This document shows positions 48,149 to 57,525 of a stretch of DNA of 64,000 nt, piece after piece. The DNA is taken from positions 98,537-162,536 of the IMG/VR virus record IMGVR_UViG_3300014720_000015. One strand, given 5' to 3'. Source of the stretch: a virus. The position numbers and the translations under genes were made by a program. Positions within the stretch are counted from its first letter, which is position 1. Each line of letters starts with the position of its first letter. The notes beneath the pieces are model-generated. The model ran no database searches and had not been told where the DNA came from. It saw only the letters and a program-made list of their open reading frames with translations.

Positions 48149-48481
48149 ATGGATTGGTTTGAAAACATAAGATATGGACTTAGGCGTGATTTGGTTGGTA
48201 GAAAATTTCTATACAAATCCAAATATGGTGGTGAAACCATTGGTGAAATATCAGATGTTCATATTGAACATACAGTACATTTTGATGCTGTAACAGGTTA
48301 TAACATCCATAAATATCTATCTGATGTGTCGGTTAAGGTTGAACCACCAACATACGATAAACCCACGGTTAATCATAAATGGGGAGGTTATAAGTTAAAC
48401 TTTTATATCAAATCAACGAACAACATAATATATAATTTAAACGAAATTATAATATTAAAAACTGAAATTGAAACAACATGA
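48149..48481 (+). CDS. Hypothetical protein
   Basis: 110 residues, beta-rich; unrecognised. Overlaps the next gene by 4 bases. Confidence 0.58.
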   Translation: MDWFENIRYGLRRDLVGRKFLYKSKYGGETIGEISDVHIEHTVHFDAVTGYNIHKYLSDVSVKVEPPTYDKPTVNHKWGGYKLNFYIKSTNNIIYNLNEIIILKTEIETT

Positions 48482-48840
48482 ACCAAAAATGTACAGATAT
48501 TGTTGAATTAGTTAGCATCTTGTTAGAGAACGGTTTAACTTGTTCTGGCGTTAATTTAACGTCAGACAACAAATTAGGTTTTGTTTTTAATGGTTTCAGC
48601 AAGTCTGGTACCGCAACTTTGTTTGAAGATAATGGCAAAATATTTTGTCACACCAGATACAATACAGTTGACGAAATATTTTGTGGTGATGATTTAATCA
48701 GAGTTGCGTTTCACTGGTGGAATGACTATCGGGACCGAGAGCCATTTAACAATCCAGATTCTGATATGCTACCACATTTTGAACGATTAGGTTTAATAAC
48801 CAAAAAAATAAATATACAATATGTGCCAAAAGATTATTAA
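48478..48840 (+). CDS. Hypothetical protein
   Basis: 120 residues, unrecognised; WWNDYRDREPFNNPD near the C terminus. Overlaps the next gene. Confidence 0.58.
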   Translation: MNQKCTDIVELVSILLENGLTCSGVNLTSDNKLGFVFNGFSKSGTATLFEDNGKIFCHTRYNTVDEIFCGDDLIRVAFHWWNDYRDREPFNNPDSDMLPHFERLGLITKKINIQYVPKDY

Positions 48841-49138
48841 ATTATTAACAGTATCTTTTTTACTACCAATTTTTGCTTTTGCTCAAAGCATGGATAAAGA
48901 TACTAAGAAAGATATTATGACCAGTGGAATAGTTGTCACAACTGGTGGCGTTGCTTTGACAATCGGTTCCGTTTTCACAGCTTCAGAACTTCAAATGGTC
49001 AATGGTAGATGGCAAACAATGCCAATATATAAACAAGATGCTAGATTTGCTGGCGTAATAACTGGATGTACAATAACAGCGTCTGGCGTACTGTCAATGA
49101 TTTTGACTCACGAACCAAAAACCAAACGAAAACGATGA
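48821..49138 (+). CDS. Exported or membrane protein
   Basis: 105 residues. MCQKIIKLLTVSFLLPIFAFAQS is a signal peptide with an AFAQ cleavage site; two further hydrophobic stretches and a basic tail follow. Unrecognised. Confidence 0.6.
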   Translation: MCQKIIKLLTVSFLLPIFAFAQSMDKDTKKDIMTSGIVVTTGGVALTIGSVFTASELQMVNGRWQTMPIYKQDARFAGVITGCTITASGVLSMILTHEPKTKRKR

Positions 49139-49536
49139 GGAAATTATTTTTAGATGATATACGTGAACCTATTGGTGCCTTTCATTTGGTACCAAATGAA
49201 AGTAAACATCTATATTTGGAGGATAATTGGATTTTAGTTAGGTCTTATTTGGAATTTGTGGAATACATTAAAAATAATGATTTTCCAGATTTAATATCTT
49301 TTGACCATGATTTGTCAACTGACCATTATCAAATCGATTTTGATGATTGGGAAAGTTTTTCTTCAGAGCAATTAGGCGTTGAAGAAACTGGTTTAGATTG
49401 TGCTAAATGGTTGGTGAATTATTGTGAAGAAAATAATTTGAAGTTGCCAGAATTTGTTGTACATTCGCAGAATCCTGTTGGTAGAAAAAATATAGATATG
49501 TACCTAAAAAACGCTATTAAACATTTAAACCTTTAA
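49135..49536 (+). CDS. Cyclic-phosphate processing receiver-domain protein
   Basis: 133 residues from ATG 49135. KLFLDDIREP, LISFDHDLSTD, GLDCAKWLV and FVVHSQNPVGRKNI match the cpREC domain, a receiver-like fold proposed to process RNA 2',3'-cyclic phosphates. It thus joins the RNA-repair set at the other end of the window. Confidence 0.72.
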   Translation: MRKLFLDDIREPIGAFHLVPNESKHLYLEDNWILVRSYLEFVEYIKNNDFPDLISFDHDLSTDHYQIDFDDWESFSSEQLGVEETGLDCAKWLVNYCEENNLKLPEFVVHSQNPVGRKNIDMYLKNAIKHLNL

Positions 49537-49541
49537 TTACT

Positions 49542-49871
49542 ATGGAAACTCCTGACCGATGGTGCGTTATTAGTATACCACAAGAAAATAATAATATATT
49601 ATATAAAGTTTTTGGTAGTTGGTATGGTGGCTATTTAGGTGGTGATTATTGGCAAATGAATAGTGGTATTGTGGATGTGACAGAAGATGACACAAACTTT
49701 TATTTTCATGGCGAATCTGGTTCAATATATCAATGCCACAAAGAAACTTACGGTGCAACCAGTTATGGTTCGTCAGTTTTAAATGGGTTTATTAAAAATA
49801 CCGAGAAACACGGTTATAATATAAAAATTTTGGAGGGTAACTTTAATTTCATATCTTTGAAAAATGATTAA
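49542..49871 (+). CDS. Hypothetical protein
   Basis: 109 residues, Gly/Tyr-rich, beta-type; typical of small phage proteins in Bacteroidota. Unrecognised. Confidence 0.6.
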   Translation: METPDRWCVISIPQENNNILYKVFGSWYGGYLGGDYWQMNSGIVDVTEDDTNFYFHGESGSIYQCHKETYGATSYGSSVLNGFIKNTEKHGYNIKILEGNFNFISLKND

Positions 49872-50157
49872 AAAAGAATTATTAAATTGTCAATGTAGCT
49901 CAGGGAATCATATTATCACGTTTAATTATGATTCTGATGATAACGAAGTTTATTGTAATGTTTATGTTGAACAAAACAAACCACTTCACAAAAGGATTTG
50001 GTATGCAATAAAATATATTTTTGGTTGGCAAAGTAACTACGGTGCGTATTCTGAAATAATCTTAAGGCCAGAAGATGCGGATGCTTTAAATGATATTGCG
50101 GCACATTTGGATAAGGTAACTGAAGAAAATTATCGTAGGGCCGCTGAACAATGGTAA
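49864..50157 (+). CDS. Hypothetical protein
   Basis: 97 residues, unrecognised; RIWYAIKYIFGWQSNYG in the middle could contact a membrane. Overlaps the previous gene. Confidence 0.58.
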   Translation: MIKKELLNCQCSSGNHIITFNYDSDDNEVYCNVYVEQNKPLHKRIWYAIKYIFGWQSNYGAYSEIILRPEDADALNDIAAHLDKVTEENYRRAAEQW

Positions 50158-50188
50158 TTATTTAAAAAATAATTTGTATATTTGCAAT

Positions 50189-50335
50189 ATGAAAGAATTA
50201 GCGGTAATTATAGGTTTTCTTGCATGGTTAGCCACAACACTAACCATTATTGCAACAATTATTGGCATAGTACCATTAATTTTATTTTTTGACGAGTGGT
50301 TTAGTTTGGCTGTAATGTTACTTGACAAACTATGA
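50189..50335 (+). CDS. Small membrane protein
   Basis: 48 residues beginning MKELAVIIGFLAWLATTL; nearly all hydrophobic, two segments. TTTGTATATTTGCAATATG makes the promoter touch the start. Overlaps the next gene by 4 bases. Confidence 0.62.
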   Translation: MKELAVIIGFLAWLATTLTIIATIIGIVPLILFFDEWFSLAVMLLDKL

Positions 50336-50565
50336 CATACAAAGAAGCAAAAGAAAAAGCCAAAATAGTTAGGTGGAAAGTCGATACCTGTCATACAGGT
50401 GAGGACTGCTGGTGCCGAATAATTGTACCAGAAGAACCTATTGAATATGATTACCATAACGACAAAGAAACCTATGAGATTGTCAGTGCTGGTGCAATAG
50501 ATAGAGAATTTGCAGAACAAATTGTTTCAGAACATAATGCATTAATCGATTATATTAAAAGTTAA
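50332..50565 (+). CDS. Hypothetical protein
   Basis: 77 residues; KVDTCHTGEDCWCRIIVPEEPIEY then a REFAEQIVSEHNALIDY helix. The last motif (A..IV..HN) is common in small phage proteins of unknown function. Confidence 0.6.
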   Translation: MTYKEAKEKAKIVRWKVDTCHTGEDCWCRIIVPEEPIEYDYHNDKETYEIVSAGAIDREFAEQIVSEHNALIDYIKS

Positions 50566-50811
50566 ATGGAAAAAGAAACATACACAATTCATCCAGCGAT
50601 AGCTGCCATCTATCAAGCGACAAACGACTTGGGATTCTCATGTAATGAAAGTGATGCACATGATATATGGAATGCTGTTAAAAAAGCTATTAATCATTAT
50701 GAGGTTAGGAATTCTGCCGAAAAAGTTGTAAGTTTGCGGTTTGAAGGTACAAATGACCAAACAGAACTATATAATGCGATTTGTGAATTAGAACGTCAGC
50801 TAAAGAAATAA
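50566..50811 (+). CDS. Hypothetical protein
   Basis: 81 residues, helical, unrecognised; directly follows the previous stop. Confidence 0.58.
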   Translation: MEKETYTIHPAIAAIYQATNDLGFSCNESDAHDIWNAVKKAINHYEVRNSAEKVVSLRFEGTNDQTELYNAICELERQLKK

Positions 50812-51039
50812 ATGATTTATTGCTCACCAAAAAATAAGAAAGACTGGAAGTTGCTTAGAAGTAATTTAAGCGTAAGAAATTATATACGTTTAAGAAATAG
50901 AGGTAATTTATGTATATTCACAGCGTTTCCTTTTCCGCATATTATAGATGATACGGATAGTAACGTTGACATTACCAATATGAAACACTGTTCAGTTAAA
51001 GAGTTTTTGAATACTATAGATAATTTTCATAATACATGA
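50812..51039 (+). CDS. Hypothetical protein
   Basis: 75 residues, basic N-terminal half; unrecognised. Overlaps the next gene by 4 bases. Confidence 0.55.
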   Translation: MIYCSPKNKKDWKLLRSNLSVRNYIRLRNRGNLCIFTAFPFPHIIDDTDSNVDITNMKHCSVKEFLNTIDNFHNT

Positions 51040-51218
51040 CAAAACAATATATATTAACAGTTACTGTTTTGACAGACGATGAACCACTTAGTGATATTGA
51101 GCTTAAAGCTCTTGATAGTCACATAATTCCGTCATCGGTTGTTATATTTGGTGAAGATGACGAACAACATTTCTTCATAGAAAATATTAAAATTGAATCA
51201 AAATTGTTAGAATTATGA
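51036..51218 (+). CDS. Hypothetical protein
   Basis: 60 residues, acidic, unrecognised. Confidence 0.52.
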   Translation: MTKQYILTVTVLTDDEPLSDIELKALDSHIIPSSVVIFGEDDEQHFFIENIKIESKLLEL

Positions 51219-51283
51219 TAGAAAATCAATTTCAGAAATTGGTCTCGGTAATTGACAAATTTATCGAAATTATAAATAAATAA
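51215..51283 (+). CDS. Possible 22-residue peptide
   Basis: MIENQFQKLVSVIDKFIEII... from an ATG overlapping the previous stop (ATGA). Amphipathic helix. Only the position supports it. Confidence 0.35.
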   Translation: MIENQFQKLVSVIDKFIEIINK

Positions 51284-51290
51284 CAAAAAA

Positions 51291-51497
51291 ATGAAATCAG
51301 CGTATTACATCATGCAGTTATGGCAAACAGGCAATGTTGGTAGTCATAATATAACCAAATCTCACGTAAACCCAGAAGAAGGTTTTGAAACCTATGAAGA
51401 AGCTGAAGAATATATGATTAATTGTTCTGAAAAATGGTTATACGAATATTGCCATTCGTGGGATACATTCTGCATCATGAAAATTTATGAGAAATAA
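51291..51497 (+). CDS. Hypothetical protein
   Basis: 68 residues, EEGFETYEEAEEYMINCSEKW and a closing CIMKIYEK. Resembles small phage proteins with a YEEAE helix; function unknown. Confidence 0.58.
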   Translation: MKSAYYIMQLWQTGNVGSHNITKSHVNPEEGFETYEEAEEYMINCSEKWLYEYCHSWDTFCIMKIYEK

Positions 51498-51916
51498 TGG
51501 TACCGAACTCGCATATTAGACCAGAAGAAATTAGAATCGGAAATCTAATTAAATCAACAGTAGACGGCTCGATAATAACAGTTACTGATATTTATCACGC
51601 ATGTCTTGAGCCAGAAACAAATTGCGGCTGGATTATTGACGATAAAGGAACTTTCCTTAGAGATTGTGAACCAATAACTTTAACTGAAGACTGGTTTAAA
51701 AAAGCTGGTTTTCATTATAATGATGAATTTAAATATTGGATAGATGGTACATGGGAACTTGCGTTTAAAAAAGATGGTAAGTCATGGTGGGTCATGAGCC
51801 ATAGTGAATACGATGGTTCAACATGGTTCCTTAAGAAAATAAAATATGTACATGAATTTCAAAACATTTATTACCAAATAAATGGTTTCGACCCTTATGA
51901 TAAAGAAAATGATTAA
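51497..51916 (+). CDS. Conserved phage protein (IRIGN motif)
   Basis: 139 residues. RPEEIRIGNLIKS, EPITLTEDWFKKAGF and HEFQNIYYQINGF are the three blocks of a protein family frequent in Bacteroidota prophages and phages; function unknown. Confidence 0.68.
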   Translation: MVPNSHIRPEEIRIGNLIKSTVDGSIITVTDIYHACLEPETNCGWIIDDKGTFLRDCEPITLTEDWFKKAGFHYNDEFKYWIDGTWELAFKKDGKSWWVMSHSEYDGSTWFLKKIKYVHEFQNIYYQINGFDPYDKEND

Positions 51917-51930
51917 AAAAATAAATTAAA

Positions 51931-52788
51931 ATGCGTCAAAATAACAATACCTATGGTCTAAAATCGTTCAATTATTTGGAGGATGGTGAAATTGCTTACA
52001 ATAACTTAGACACAATTAAAACAACAAATAAATTGGATGCTGGTGTCTATCATATAAATTATCTACCTTATCCAGATAGTCGTGTTTTAGTGAAATGTGA
52101 TAAAAATACTGAAACCATTAAAAAACATGATTTCCCTGATGCTGATAAATTAGATGCATTGTTCAACGCCTTTTTTGATAACGATATTAAAAATAGAATT
52201 GAATCTTTAGGTTATTATCATAAAATCGGTATCTTATTGTATGGTATTGAAGGTACTGGTAAAAGCACAATCCTTAAGCGATATTATTGTGATGCTATCG
52301 AAAAACATGAAGCTATTGTTTTTTTTATAAACGATTACGAATTTCTTCAGAAATGTTGGCAGTTTGTTATGGATGTCAGAGCAATACAAGACAATCCTTT
52401 CATTGTTATTTTTGAAGAAATGGATAGCATTTTCCCGTTTAACGGTAAGGAGTCATATCTGAAAATGGCTATGGATGGTAGTTTATCAATCAATAATTGT
52501 ATTTATCTGGGCACCACTAACTATATTGACCGAATCCCCAGCGCAATTAAAGATAGACCATCAAGATTCAAATATAAGTTTAATATTGAAGGTATTCAAG
52601 AAGAAACAGCCGTTAAAAATATCATAACGGAACTAATTGGTGACATTATTACCGCAGATGAACTTGATTCAATGGTACAAGACCTTAAAGGTCAAACCAT
52701 CGATGTCATTAAACATAAATGTTTTGATAAAATAATGGACCTGAAAAATCACACTTACGGTAAACGAAAAATCGGTTTTAAAAAATAA
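51931..52788 (+). CDS. AAA+ ATPase
   Basis: 285 residues. Walker A YGIEGTGKST, Walker B FIVIFEEMDSI, sensor GTTNYIDRIP and arginine-finger KDRPSRF. A second AAA+ protein besides 28286, shorter and lacking its N-terminal extension. Likely a chaperone-type remodeller. Confidence 0.78.
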   Translation: MRQNNNTYGLKSFNYLEDGEIAYNNLDTIKTTNKLDAGVYHINYLPYPDSRVLVKCDKNTETIKKHDFPDADKLDALFNAFFDNDIKNRIESLGYYHKIGILLYGIEGTGKSTILKRYYCDAIEKHEAIVFFINDYEFLQKCWQFVMDVRAIQDNPFIVIFEEMDSIFPFNGKESYLKMAMDGSLSINNCIYLGTTNYIDRIPSAIKDRPSRFKYKFNIEGIQEETAVKNIITELIGDIITADELDSMVQDLKGQTIDVIKHKCFDKIMDLKNHTYGKRKIGFKK

Positions 52789-52789
52789 T

Positions 52790-53104
52790 ATGACTATGAA
52801 GAATATATTAATATGCTTGTTTTTAATTTCAATAGGTCTGTCCTCATGTTATATGCCACCAAAAAATGCCGATGAAACCCCATGGACATTATATGATACT
52901 GTTATTGTTGTCAATAAGGAAATAATAATAACTGAAGGTTCATTTTTTGCGAGTGGAAAGGTTAGATATATGGTAGCATTTAATGATTCAGATTACGGAT
53001 ATTTTAATTTTGGTGAATATTCTTGCGTTGAAATTGGTGATACAATCCCAAAAAGCAAGTTGAATACCGATTATTATTGGGATTTCCATATTGATTGTAA
53101 CTGA
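52790..53104 (+). CDS. Lipoprotein
   Basis: 104 residues. MKNILICLFLISIGLSSCYMPP is a lipoprotein signal with lipobox LSSC; start is ATG 52790 or 52796. Phage lipoproteins often act in superinfection exclusion; nothing in the sequence proves that here. Confidence 0.68.
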   Translation: MTMKNILICLFLISIGLSSCYMPPKNADETPWTLYDTVIVVNKEIIITEGSFFASGKVRYMVAFNDSDYGYFNFGEYSCVEIGDTIPKSKLNTDYYWDFHIDCN

Positions 53105-53154
53105 GTTTGAAAAATAATTCGTATATTTGTACCATAAACTAAAAAAAACGTAAA

Positions 53155-53592
53155 ATGACAAGTAGAGAAATTTCAAATAATGTTGAATCAGAAATTGTTA
53201 ATCTGTTAAAGAACCAACGGATTAATTATGTTATTCATGGTGGCGAAACCGATACTATCAATTATGAAATCTTTGTCGGTAGCAAAGCATGTTGGGTACA
53301 AATTGAAACGGATGATACTGACAATGAAGGTTATGTTGTAGTTCAATTATATGATACAACTGAAGATTCAACATTTGAAGAATCCATAGAACTAAAGTCT
53401 GATGATAATATTGAAAACGTTTTAGCAATTCTAATTGAATTGATTGACTACACCAAAAATAAAATCAGTGTTGAAGCTAAGATTGAAACATTAATTCAAA
53501 AAATCATTGATTTATGTAATCAAAATCAGTTGAATATTGATAATTATATTGAAATTGTTAATTATGATATGGATTTTGATGGTTTAGATTAA
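53155..53592 (+). CDS. Hypothetical protein
   Basis: 145 residues, very acidic, alpha/beta, unrecognised. A CGTATATTTGTACC promoter box precedes it. Confidence 0.58.
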   Translation: MTSREISNNVESEIVNLLKNQRINYVIHGGETDTINYEIFVGSKACWVQIETDDTDNEGYVVVQLYDTTEDSTFEESIELKSDDNIENVLAILIELIDYTKNKISVEAKIETLIQKIIDLCNQNQLNIDNYIEIVNYDMDFDGLD

Positions 53593-53614
53593 TTGACTAT
53601 ATTTGTAAGAAAAA

Positions 53615-53851
53615 ATGAAAATAACTACAAGACATACTGCTACGGTTAAATTAACAAAACAAGAACTTATTGAAAAATTAAATTCAATAGCACCATTGCT
53701 ATTCGGTATTGAGTCTGAATTAAGAGACTATACCATAACCGATATCGAAGATGTTCAAAGAGTTGAATATGAGCAGTCAATTTATCCATCTGATGCTTAT
53801 CAATATGAGATATTTGATGGTATCAAACTAATTTTAGAAAAAAAACAATAA
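53615..53851 (+). CDS. Hypothetical protein
   Basis: 78 residues; TATATTTGTAA just before the start. Unrecognised. Confidence 0.55.
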   Translation: MKITTRHTATVKLTKQELIEKLNSIAPLLFGIESELRDYTITDIEDVQRVEYEQSIYPSDAYQYEIFDGIKLILEKKQ

Positions 53852-53861
53852 ATAAAAAAGA

Positions 53862-54314
53862 ATGGTAACAATTAAAGATTACATGAATGATGGTGCGCAT
53901 CCATCAGCAAAAGCTGTGTTGGCTCTATTGAGTTGGTTTGATATTGAAGAATCTTGGGATTCTGAAAGACATGTTTATCGCGCTGAAATCAAAGTCGCTC
54001 GTTGGCATAACTGTAGAGAACAAGGTTATGTCTTATCACTTAAGTCTAAAGATTATAGCAGACAATTGAATGTTGCGTTTTTTGAACATCGTAATTCTGA
54101 TTCAATTCATGCGGTTAAGTGGGAACAAAAAACATTGAACCCACCAACAATAGATACGGCTGATTTTGGTGATGTTTATCAAACAAAATGGGACACATCA
54201 CATAGCGTGTCATATAATCAGCATTATGATATGGCTGATTGGATTAAAGAACAATTCACTGACTTCTGGTTGGAAACTTCTGACGTGAAAGAAGAAAAAA
54301 ACTTGGATGATTAA
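53862..54314 (+). CDS. Hypothetical protein
   Basis: 150 residues, Trp-rich (six or more), unrecognised. Confidence 0.58.
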   Translation: MVTIKDYMNDGAHPSAKAVLALLSWFDIEESWDSERHVYRAEIKVARWHNCREQGYVLSLKSKDYSRQLNVAFFEHRNSDSIHAVKWEQKTLNPPTIDTADFGDVYQTKWDTSHSVSYNQHYDMADWIKEQFTDFWLETSDVKEEKNLDD

Positions 54315-54388
54315 AATATAATTCATATATTTGTATCCGAAATATAAATTACTAACTAAAATTAATTATTAACTAAAAAAAAAGAAAA

Positions 54389-55783
54389 ATGATTCTATTA
54401 ACAATTTTGGGATTTATTATGGTTGCGTTCGCTATTGCGATGTCAGTGATGCATCCCACACTGAGACTTCAACCTGAAACAAAAAAAGGTAAAAACCGAT
54501 GGGGTGATAATGTCACTGAAGAACTACCAGCATCACCAACATTCTTAACCATGTGGACAAAGAAACCTAGAACGATTCTATTAGGCGTTGGCGCATTGCT
54601 TATTGTATTACCAAGCTTTTTATTCTATGCCACACCAGGCCATCAGTATTATGTTGTATCACCATTCGGTACTAAGAGTGCTGTAACAACAAAATCTGGA
54701 TATGTATTCAAGATTCCATTTTCTAGGATTCAAGAATGGGAGAAATTCGTTGACGTAAAAGTTATTGACGAAGGTGACCCAACTGAGGGTATTGAAGGTA
54801 TTATTAAAGGTGGTATTCCAATTAGATTTATTGACCAAGTAAAAGCTGCTGTAAAGGTATCTGTACGAGTTCAAATACCTTCAGACCCAGAAAGTTTTAT
54901 GGTTTTGGCTGAAGAGTTCAGACACCCACAGAACTTTGTTAACAATACATTGGTGCCAACAGTTCGTGAACAAGTAATTAATACTGGCTATATGTTTGCA
55001 GCCCAAGATTATATCTCTGGTGCCGCATCAGATTTCAGACAAACTTTGGATGACCAGTTAAAGAATGGTGGGTTCTCAGTTGAAAAGAAAGAATATTTTG
55101 ATACCACATATGTTAATACTGGTATTCAAGAAGATGGTGAACGAAAAATCCGTGAAATATCAACACGCTATGAGGTTGAAAAACGAATCGGTACCGATGG
55201 ATTTCCAACAAGAATCCCACACGATATTACCAAGAATAACGTTATCGTTTCACAAGTAATCGTTGACCAATTGGTACTTGAAGAAGCATTCCAAAAACGT
55301 CTTGAAAAACAAAGAGACATTGCCTCTCAGAAGAGAATTGAAATGGAAGCTGTTGAAGCCGCAAAAATTGCACAACAAAAGATTCTTGCAGAAGGTGAGC
55401 GTGATAAAGCTGCTGAACGTGTAGCACAAGAACGAGAGCAGGTTAAAACACTTATCGCAATTGAAACCAAAGTTAAGCAAGAGGAATCTAAACGTGAATT
55501 GGCTGAAATTGCTCTTAAGACTGCCGAACTTGAAGCTAAAGCACAAAAAGTTAAAGCCGATGCTGAATCGTATCAGAACGCTAGATTGGTTAGTGCTGGA
55601 CTTACACCACAAGAAAAAGCCCAAATTCAAAAAGAAACAGCAATCGGTGTTGCTGCTGAGTTGGCAAAACTTAATCTACCTGAAGTGTATGTTGCTGGTT
55701 CAAGTGGTAAAGGTAATAACGGCATACTAACAGACCTATTAGGTGCGGAATTTGCAAAAACAATGATTCCGAAAACAAAATAA
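54389..55783 (+). CDS. SPFH/prohibitin-like membrane protein
   Basis: 464 residues. Two N-terminal membrane segments (about 1-20 and 55-75), an SPFH domain from HQYYVVSPFGTK to about 290, and a long Ala/Glu/Lys coiled coil (QREQVKTLIAIETKVKQEESKRELAEI). SPFH proteins form membrane rings and scaffolds. TCATATATTTGTATCC upstream; a terminator follows. Confidence 0.78.
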   Translation: MILLTILGFIMVAFAIAMSVMHPTLRLQPETKKGKNRWGDNVTEELPASPTFLTMWTKKPRTILLGVGALLIVLPSFLFYATPGHQYYVVSPFGTKSAVTTKSGYVFKIPFSRIQEWEKFVDVKVIDEGDPTEGIEGIIKGGIPIRFIDQVKAAVKVSVRVQIPSDPESFMVLAEEFRHPQNFVNNTLVPTVREQVINTGYMFAAQDYISGAASDFRQTLDDQLKNGGFSVEKKEYFDTTYVNTGIQEDGERKIREISTRYEVEKRIGTDGFPTRIPHDITKNNVIVSQVIVDQLVLEEAFQKRLEKQRDIASQKRIEMEAVEAAKIAQQKILAEGERDKAAERVAQEREQVKTLIAIETKVKQEESKRELAEIALKTAELEAKAQKVKADAESYQNARLVSAGLTPQEKAQIQKETAIGVAAELAKLNLPEVYVAGSSGKGNNGILTDLLGAEFAKTMIPKTK

Positions 55784-55808
55784 TCAAAATAGTTAGTTAG
55801 TAATTCTA

Positions 55809-55841
55809 AAAAGGTGAGAAATATTTCTCACCTTTTTTTGT
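55809..55841 (+). terminator. Rho-independent terminator
   Basis: AAAAGGTGAGAAA-TAT-TTCTCACCTTTTTTT, a 13-bp stem with a T run, ends the SPFH transcript. Confidence 0.88.
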
Positions 55842-55894
55842 TTATATCATTAATAATTCATATATTTGTATCATAAACCAAAAAAAAAACAATA

Positions 55895-56614
55895 ATGGGA
55901 AATAAAAAAGATTCATTGGGTGACCGTATGAAGGAATTCTATGAGAATAGAACAAGAACCTTTCTACCTAGAAGGACTTATACGATAATACGCATTGACG
56001 GAAAAGCTTTTCACACATACACTAGAGGTCTTGAAAGACCATTTGATTGGAAATTGGTGAATGATATGGATGAAACCGCAAAGTACCTATGTGAAAATAT
56101 TCAAGGTGCCAAATTTGCATTTGTTCAAAGTGATGAGATTTCAATTCTTTTAACTGACTTCAATGAACTAACAACCTCAGCTTGGTTTGATGGTAATGTT
56201 CAAAAAATGGCGAGTATTTCAGCTAGTTTGGCAACAGCTAAGTTTAACCAACTTAGACCAAAAAAATTGGCAATGTTTGATAGTCGCGTATTTACCATTC
56301 CGACAGCAGTTGAAGTTGAGAATTACATGATTTGGAGACAACAAGATACTGTTAGAAATAGTATCTCGTCAGTTGCACAATCTTTATACAGTCATAAAGA
56401 ACTTAATGGTAAAAACACCAATCAAATGCAAGAAATGTGTTTTCAAAAGGGCGTTAATTGGAATGATTTTGACCCAAAACTTAAAAGAGGTCGATTAATC
56501 GTTAAAGAAAACTACGATAAAAATGGGTCAACGAGAAGTCGATGGGTTAGTATAGCACCACCAGTTTTTACCCAAGAACGAGAATATTTTAATAATTTAA
56601 TACCAAAACAATAA
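55895..56614 (+). CDS. thg1: tRNA-His guanylyltransferase (Thg1-like)
   Basis: 239 residues. DSLGDRMKEFYENRTRTFLPRRTYTIIRIDGKAFHTYTRGL and KFAFVQSDEISILLTDF hold the GGDEF-like catalytic aspartates of the Thg1 palm; RLIVKE and SIAPPVF close it. Thg1-like proteins add nucleotides 3' to 5', repairing truncated tRNA 5' ends. A further tRNA-repair enzyme. Start preceded by TCATATATTTGTATC. Confidence 0.88.
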   Translation: MGNKKDSLGDRMKEFYENRTRTFLPRRTYTIIRIDGKAFHTYTRGLERPFDWKLVNDMDETAKYLCENIQGAKFAFVQSDEISILLTDFNELTTSAWFDGNVQKMASISASLATAKFNQLRPKKLAMFDSRVFTIPTAVEVENYMIWRQQDTVRNSISSVAQSLYSHKELNGKNTNQMQEMCFQKGVNWNDFDPKLKRGRLIVKENYDKNGSTRSRWVSIAPPVFTQEREYFNNLIPKQ

Positions 56615-57003
56615 TGGAAGATAGAATACAAGTTAATGGTATTTGGTATGTAAGAGAAGACCAAACAGAGAAAAATGAGCCATTACTAATTAATGATGAA
56701 GATTTGACATTTTCAAGAAAATGTACTTTTGAAAACGATAATTGTTTGTTTGAGTTTGAGGTATTGGAAAACGATTACGATGAATTAATAATGCCGTCAT
56801 TACAGTATTGTAACAAGAGAGTGAAAGATTCCAAAGTAATACACATAGCAGATAACGAGAATTGGTTCATCAGAATAATAAATAATGAGCCATTAGCGTT
56901 TGATGATTTGGATGGTGAAATTGACTTAACAGAGGATAGACAATTACTTAGACAGTTTTTAATTAAATTACAAAAAAAAGGTTGGGTTAACGATGAACTA
57001 TAA
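56614..57003 (+). CDS. Acidic hypothetical protein
   Basis: 129 residues, beta-rich, acidic, unrecognised. Overlaps both neighbours. Confidence 0.58.
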   Translation: MEDRIQVNGIWYVREDQTEKNEPLLINDEDLTFSRKCTFENDNCLFEFEVLENDYDELIMPSLQYCNKRVKDSKVIHIADNENWFIRIINNEPLAFDDLDGEIDLTEDRQLLRQFLIKLQKKGWVNDEL

Positions 57004-57520
57004 CGATTTTGAAAAATTTAGAGAGTTTGCAGTGAATCAACATGACGTTGTTTGCAACCAAAAATATGGTGACATTCATCCATATTCATTCCATCTAGAT
57101 TTGGTAGTTAACCAAGTCAAAAAATTCTATAATGAAGTTGGTTTTAATCGCGATGAACAGATTAAGGTGCTTTGCGGTGCCATAGGTCATGACCTTATCG
57201 AAGACGCCAGAGTAACCTACAACGATATTAAACATAAGGTTGGTGATGGCGTTGCTGATATAATCTACTGTTGTACTGAAGAAAAAGGTAAGAATCGTGA
57301 TGAACGTCATTCAGAAAAATACTTTAACGAACTTAAAGAAAATGAATTGGCGGTATTTGTTAAGTTGTGTGATATAATAGCTAATGTTAAATATTCACTA
57401 TTAACAAACTCATCAATGTTCAATAAGTACAAAAAAGAATATCCGAAAGTAAAAGAACGATTATATCTTGAAAGATATCAAGAATTATTCGTATATTTGG
57501 AGAAACTTTTAGAATGTTAA
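56993..57520 (+). CDS. HD-domain hydrolase of SpoT/MESH1 type
   Basis: 175 residues. HPYSFHLDLVVNQV, AIGHDLIEDARVTYNDIKHKVGDGVADII and CTEEKGKNRDER fit a (p)ppGpp hydrolase-type HD domain: H, HD, ED and a late Asp (VKLCDIIANV). No synthetase domain. It could lower host alarmone or act on another pyrophosphate nucleotide. Confidence 0.75.
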   Translation: MNYNDFEKFREFAVNQHDVVCNQKYGDIHPYSFHLDLVVNQVKKFYNEVGFNRDEQIKVLCGAIGHDLIEDARVTYNDIKHKVGDGVADIIYCCTEEKGKNRDERHSEKYFNELKENELAVFVKLCDIIANVKYSLLTNSSMFNKYKKEYPKVKERLYLERYQELFVYLEKLLEC

Positions 57521-57525
57521 AAACA

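Noticed and set aside
52790-53104. Superinfection-exclusion lipoprotein
   Set aside because: The lipobox is clear but nothing points to that role, so only lipoprotein is stated.
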